Shown here: in pieces, positions 61,638 through 64,000 of the stretch
Position numbering within the stretch: position 1 is the stretch's first letter
Layout: the number at the start of each line of letters is the position of its first letter
NCBI RefSeq assembly: GCF_019429525.1
Contig: NZ_JAHXZL010000013.1
Span: 117,973-181,972 of the forward strand
From: Sphingomonas folli
GTDB taxonomy: Bacteria > Pseudomonadota > Alphaproteobacteria > Sphingomonadales > Sphingomonadaceae
DNA length: 64,000 nucleotides
Direction: 5' to 3'
The notes under the pieces: model-generated
Seen by the model: only the letters and a program-made list of their open reading frames with translations
Told to the model about the DNA's origin: nothing
Database searches by the model: none
Position numbers and translations under genes: made by a program

Positions 61638-62603
61638 TCAGCCGATCCAGCGGAACTTGGCGAGCACGGTCGGGCGCCAGCGGTTGGTGTCGTTGTCGGT
61701 GACCACCCACAGCATCGTCGCGCCGCGCTCGACCGTCACCGCCAGGCCCTCCGCATTCTCCCGCGCCATCGCCGGGCTGAGATCGGCGACGACCGGCCCG
61801 CTCAGCAGCGCGCCGGGCCGGATCGAGTCGCGCGCGATCCGCACCAGCACCGTGTCGAATCGCAGCGGCGGGAAATGCCAGCGCCGGTTGAGCACCAGCA
61901 GGTCGCCGTCGGGCAGCACCGCGGCGTCGCTCGGCGCGAAGCCGTCGGGCGGGCGGTAGCGTAGCGCGGCGCCGACTCGCCCGGGCGCGGTCGGATCGCC
62001 GTCGAACAGCAGCGCGCCGCGCGGCTCGCGCATGTTGCGCCAGCCTTCCTGGATGACGAGGAAACGGCCGTCGGCGAGCCGCACCAGCGACTCGGGCCCG
62101 GTATTGTCGCCCCAGTGCCGCATCGCCGCGGGCGCGACGGTGGCGGTGGCATGTTCCAGGTCGGGGGCGTAGCGCCAGATCGCGTTGACCCGCTCGTAGC
62201 CGACCCAGGCGACGCCGCTGGCGCGATCGAGCACGAGCGACTCGGTGTCGCGGTCGAGCTTCATCCAGCCCGTCCCGGGGCCGTCGCGCAGCGAGACGAT
62301 CGCGCGCCGCTCGATCCGGTGCCCCGCGACGCTCAGGCGCAGGAACTGGCCGCCGTCGCTGAGCAGCACCGCCCCGTCGCCGCGCAGCGCCAGCGCCGAG
62401 AAGCCGCCGAAATCGGGGTCGTCCGACTCGAGCGCCAGCGCGCCGACCGGCGCCAGCGGCCCGATCCGGCGCGGCCATCCCCCCGTCGGCACGATCGCGC
62501 GCGCGCGCAGCGTCGCGTCGGGCGCGATCAGCGGCAGCCGCGCGTCCCCGGCCCAGCCCGGCACCAGCAGCAGCACCGCCAGCAGGGAGAGGAACCAGCG
62601 CAT
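61638..62603 (-). CDS. Secreted esterase-like protein of the phytase family
   Basis: 321 residues with a signal peptide (MRWFLSLLAVLLLVPGWAGD). The repeated beta-propeller strands match the 'esterase-like activity of phytase' family (PF13449): FGGFSALALRGDGAVLLSDG, GWMKLDRDTESLVLDRASGV, NTGPESLVRLADGRFLVIQE, NAEGLAVTVERGATMLWVVT and DNDTNRW. The enzyme activity of the family is poorly defined. Monocistronic, convergent with rpmB. The start Met directly precedes the hydrophobic core of the signal. Confidence 0.9.
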   Translation of the reverse strand: MRWFLSLLAVLLLVPGWAGDARLPLIAPDATLRARAIVPTGGWPRRIGPLAPVGALALESDDPDFGGFSALALRGDGAVLLSDGGQFLRLSVAGHRIERRAIVSLRDGPGTGWMKLDRDTESLVLDRASGVAWVGYERVNAIWRYAPDLEHATATVAPAAMRHWGDNTGPESLVRLADGRFLVIQEGWRNMREPRGALLFDGDPTAPGRVGAALRYRPPDGFAPSDAAVLPDGDLLVLNRRWHFPPLRFDTVLVRIARDSIRPGALLSGPVVADLSPAMARENAEGLAVTVERGATMLWVVTDNDTNRWRPTVLAKFRWIG

Positions 62604-62753
62604 CGCGGCGCTCTACGGGAGGCGTGCCGCGGGGGAAAGGAGGATGAACCTTCGATAACGGTCGCATTCAGGGTCGGCTCAACGCGACTCGAGCATAACC
62701 GCAACATCGACGGGGAGCCCCGCCGACCGGAACAAGCAAACGGGAGATGACAG

Positions 62754-63119
62754 ATGTTCAAGAATCTCGCTCTGGCTGGCGCCGCGCTCGCGATGGGTAC
62801 CGCCGCGATCGCGCCGACCGCCGCCGACGCGCAGCGTTATCATGGCAGCCGCTACGACCGCGACTATCGCGACTATCGCTACGACCGCAGCAGCTACCGC
62901 GACTATGACCGCCGCGGCGACTCGCGCCGGTACAATTACAACCAGCGCTGCTCGGGCGGCACCACGGGCACCGTGGTCGGGGCGATCGCCGGCGGCCTGC
63001 TCGGCCGGGTGATCGACTCGCGCGGTGACCGCACCCTCGGCACGGTGCTGGGCGGCGTCGGCGGCGCGGTCGCGGGCAACGCGATCGAGAAGTCGAACAA
63101 CCCGCGGTACTGCCGTTAA
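62754..63119 (+). CDS. Glycine-zipper 2TM envelope protein
   Basis: 121 residues: signal peptide (MFKNLALAGAALAMGTAAIA, cut after ADA), a Tyr/Arg/Asp-rich part (RYDRDYRDYRYDRSSYRDYD) and a glycine-zipper 2TM domain (about 70-110: TTGTVVGAIAGGLLGRVIDS, LGTVLGGVGGAVAGNAIE). Cys66 and Cys120 could form a disulphide. Proteins of this kind sit in the outer membrane or periplasm (SlyB/RcnB-like relatives). The Tyr-rich part and zipper are in reverse order compared with the protein at 59.7 kb. Good ribosome site (CGGGAG). Confidence 0.88.
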   Translation: MFKNLALAGAALAMGTAAIAPTAADAQRYHGSRYDRDYRDYRYDRSSYRDYDRRGDSRRYNYNQRCSGGTTGTVVGAIAGGLLGRVIDSRGDRTLGTVLGGVGGAVAGNAIEKSNNPRYCR

Positions 63120-63204
63120 CTTCTTGCGGTTACAGGGGCGGGCGTGGCCGAGCGGCCGTGCCGTCCCGACCGCCACGAGTTCCCTCGCGTAGAGTAGGAG
63201 GGCG

Positions 63205-63234
63205 CGGGTCCGGTACCTTCGGGTGCCGGACCCG
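63205..63234. terminator. Hairpin terminator with UUCG tetraloop
   Basis: CGGGTCCGGTACC, loop TTCG, GGTGCCGGACCCG: a 13-bp stem with one G-U pair and the very stable UUCG loop, between convergent genes. No T-tract on the plus side. Confidence 0.8.
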
Positions 63235-63263
63235 TAGTCATGTCCGGGGGCGCTCGCGCCGCC

Positions 63264-63620
63264 TCACTGATAATGGCCGAGCCGCTCGAAACCGGCGTTG
63301 GTCTTGGCCATCCGCATCAGCTTGCGGATCTGCCCGCGCGCGTGCCGATCGAACTTGCGGTCGTCATAGACGCCGCGCCAGATGAACTCGTCCTTGTCCT
63401 GCAGCGCCTTGAGCGCCGCGGTCAGCGCTTCGGGGCTGTCGCTCGCCGCGCCGCGCAGCAGCGCCGCGCACACCATCTCCTCGGCCGCGGCCTGGTCGCA
63501 GTCGTCGTGGCGATCGCGGCCGTGGCGTTCGGCGGTGACCTGGTCGGCGCGCGCCGCCGCGACTCGGCGCTCGAGCCAGGTCCGCACCGCCGCGGCGTCC
63601 CAGGCGGGGGGCGCGGTCAC
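63264..63620 (-). CDS. Hypothetical soluble protein
   Basis: 118 residues starting with GTG in a four-base GTGA overlap with the upstream gene. Helical and charged: WLERRVAAARADQVTAERHG, DCDQAAAEEMVCAALLRGA, ALQDKDEFIWRGVYDDRKFD and a basic end QIRKLMRMAKTNAGF. No signal or membrane segment. The family is not recognised. Coupling to the coiled-coil gene upstream suggests a joint function; both may belong to a mobile or regulatory module outside the window. Confidence 0.75.
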   Translation of the reverse strand: MTAPPAWDAAAVRTWLERRVAAARADQVTAERHGRDRHDDCDQAAAEEMVCAALLRGAASDSPEALTAALKALQDKDEFIWRGVYDDRKFDRHARGQIRKLMRMAKTNAGFERLGHYQ

Positions 63621-64000
63621 GCCGCCGCCCCGTCGGCGGCGAGCACGCGCTCGATCTCCTCCGCCGCCAGGCCGAACACCGCCGCCAGCCCCGCCACGCT
63701 GGCGCCCCGCGCCGCGAGCGTGCGGATCCGCTCGGCGTCGACCACCGTCGCATAGCCGCTGATGTCGCGGTCCTGCCGCACCACGTCGCGCCGGCCGGAG
63801 CCGCGATGGCGCTCCGCCGCGGCGCGATGCGGGTCGCGCTCGGCCAGCGCCGCGGCGGCCTCGCGGCGCGACCGGCGCGCCGTCTCGCGCTCCTGCGCCT
63901 GCGCGGCGCGTGCCGCGGCGCGCGCCTCGAGCCGCGCCGCCGTCGACTCGGCGCGCCCGGCGGCGCGCGCCTCGCTCGACCGCGCGCGCTCCTCGGCGCG
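63617..64000 (-). CDS. Charged coiled-coil protein, 5' end outside window
   Basis: The last 127 codons of a gene that enters from the right edge. About 90 residues are an Ala/Arg/Glu-rich helix without prolines (likely a coiled coil; for example AQAQERETARRSRREAAAAL), followed by SGYATVVDAERIRTLAARGA, SVAGLAAVFGLAAEEIERVL, which looks like a helix-turn-helix. Its stop overlaps the start of the next gene. Could be a DNA-binding protein or a plasmid/phage-like small terminase-type protein; unknown. Confidence 0.65.
   Translation of the reverse strand, partial: RAEERARSSEARAAGRAESTAARLEARAAARAAQAQERETARRSRREAAAALAERDPHRAAAERHRGSGRRDVVRQDRDISGYATVVDAERIRTLAARGASVAGLAAVFGLAAEEIERVLAADGAAA

Overview
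The window is very GC-rich (about 70% or more by eye) and carries gene content typical of a sphingomonad alphaproteobacterium (Sphingomonas or a close relative). The indicators are four TonB-dependent receptors, small families common in this group (DUF805, DUF2793, DUF3297, DUF6127), a 98-residue alphaproteobacterial L28, and above all a complete gene transfer agent (GTA) structural cluster of the RcGTA type. No replication origin, CRISPR array or rRNA is visible. One tRNA gene, tRNA-Gly(TCC), lies at 41967-42040.

Layout. 1-7.7 kb: the 5' end of an ArsR-type regulator with a perfect 20-bp operator palindrome, a small lipoprotein, an aldo/keto reductase, a tandem DUF805 pair, and two large signalling proteins (GAF-PAS-PAS-GGDEF-EAL, and a LOV histidine kinase fused to a receiver). 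7.7-23.6 kb: housekeeping genes (typA, thrS, infC) mixed with two TonB receptors, a TelA/XpaC-like pair, a membrane-anchored retropepsin-like protease and an OmpA-family porin with a 21-proline linker. 23.7-41.5 kb, minus strand: the GTA cluster, read from a near-consensus sigma-70 promoter at about 41.6 kb through small terminase-like protein, large terminase, DUF1203, portal, DUF6127, prohead protease, capsid, head-tail connectors, tail tube, chaperones, short tape measure, DUF2460, DUF2163, NlpC/P60, baseplate/host-specificity protein and DUF2793. 42-64 kb: siderophore-type TonB receptor, an ISAs1-type transposase remnant, a PfkB/adenosine kinase, a membrane protein and lipoprotein pair, an ABC-2 exporter, an Oar-like TonB receptor followed by a LytS/LytTR two-component pair and trhO, an ABC-F ATPase, tadA, rpmB, a phytase-like esterase and small envelope proteins.

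How it works together. The GTA genes form blocks that overlap by 1-8 bases at ten junctions (ATGA, GTGA, TGATG), as expected for translational coupling. The blocks are separated by seven gaps of about 240-750 bp. Every one of these gaps is filled with dispersed hairpin repeats or tandem repeats, and the capsid gene has such a gap on both sides. Outside the GTA cluster the same dispersed repeat families sit in most long intergenic gaps. The most unusual individual points are the AUA start codon inferred for infC, the fusion of a large TIM-barrel-like domain to the GTA distal-tail protein (DUF2460), the 165-bp tandem array inside the GTA cluster, the photoreceptor kinase, and a second DUF805 gene with no usable start codon ahead of its conserved N-terminal motif.
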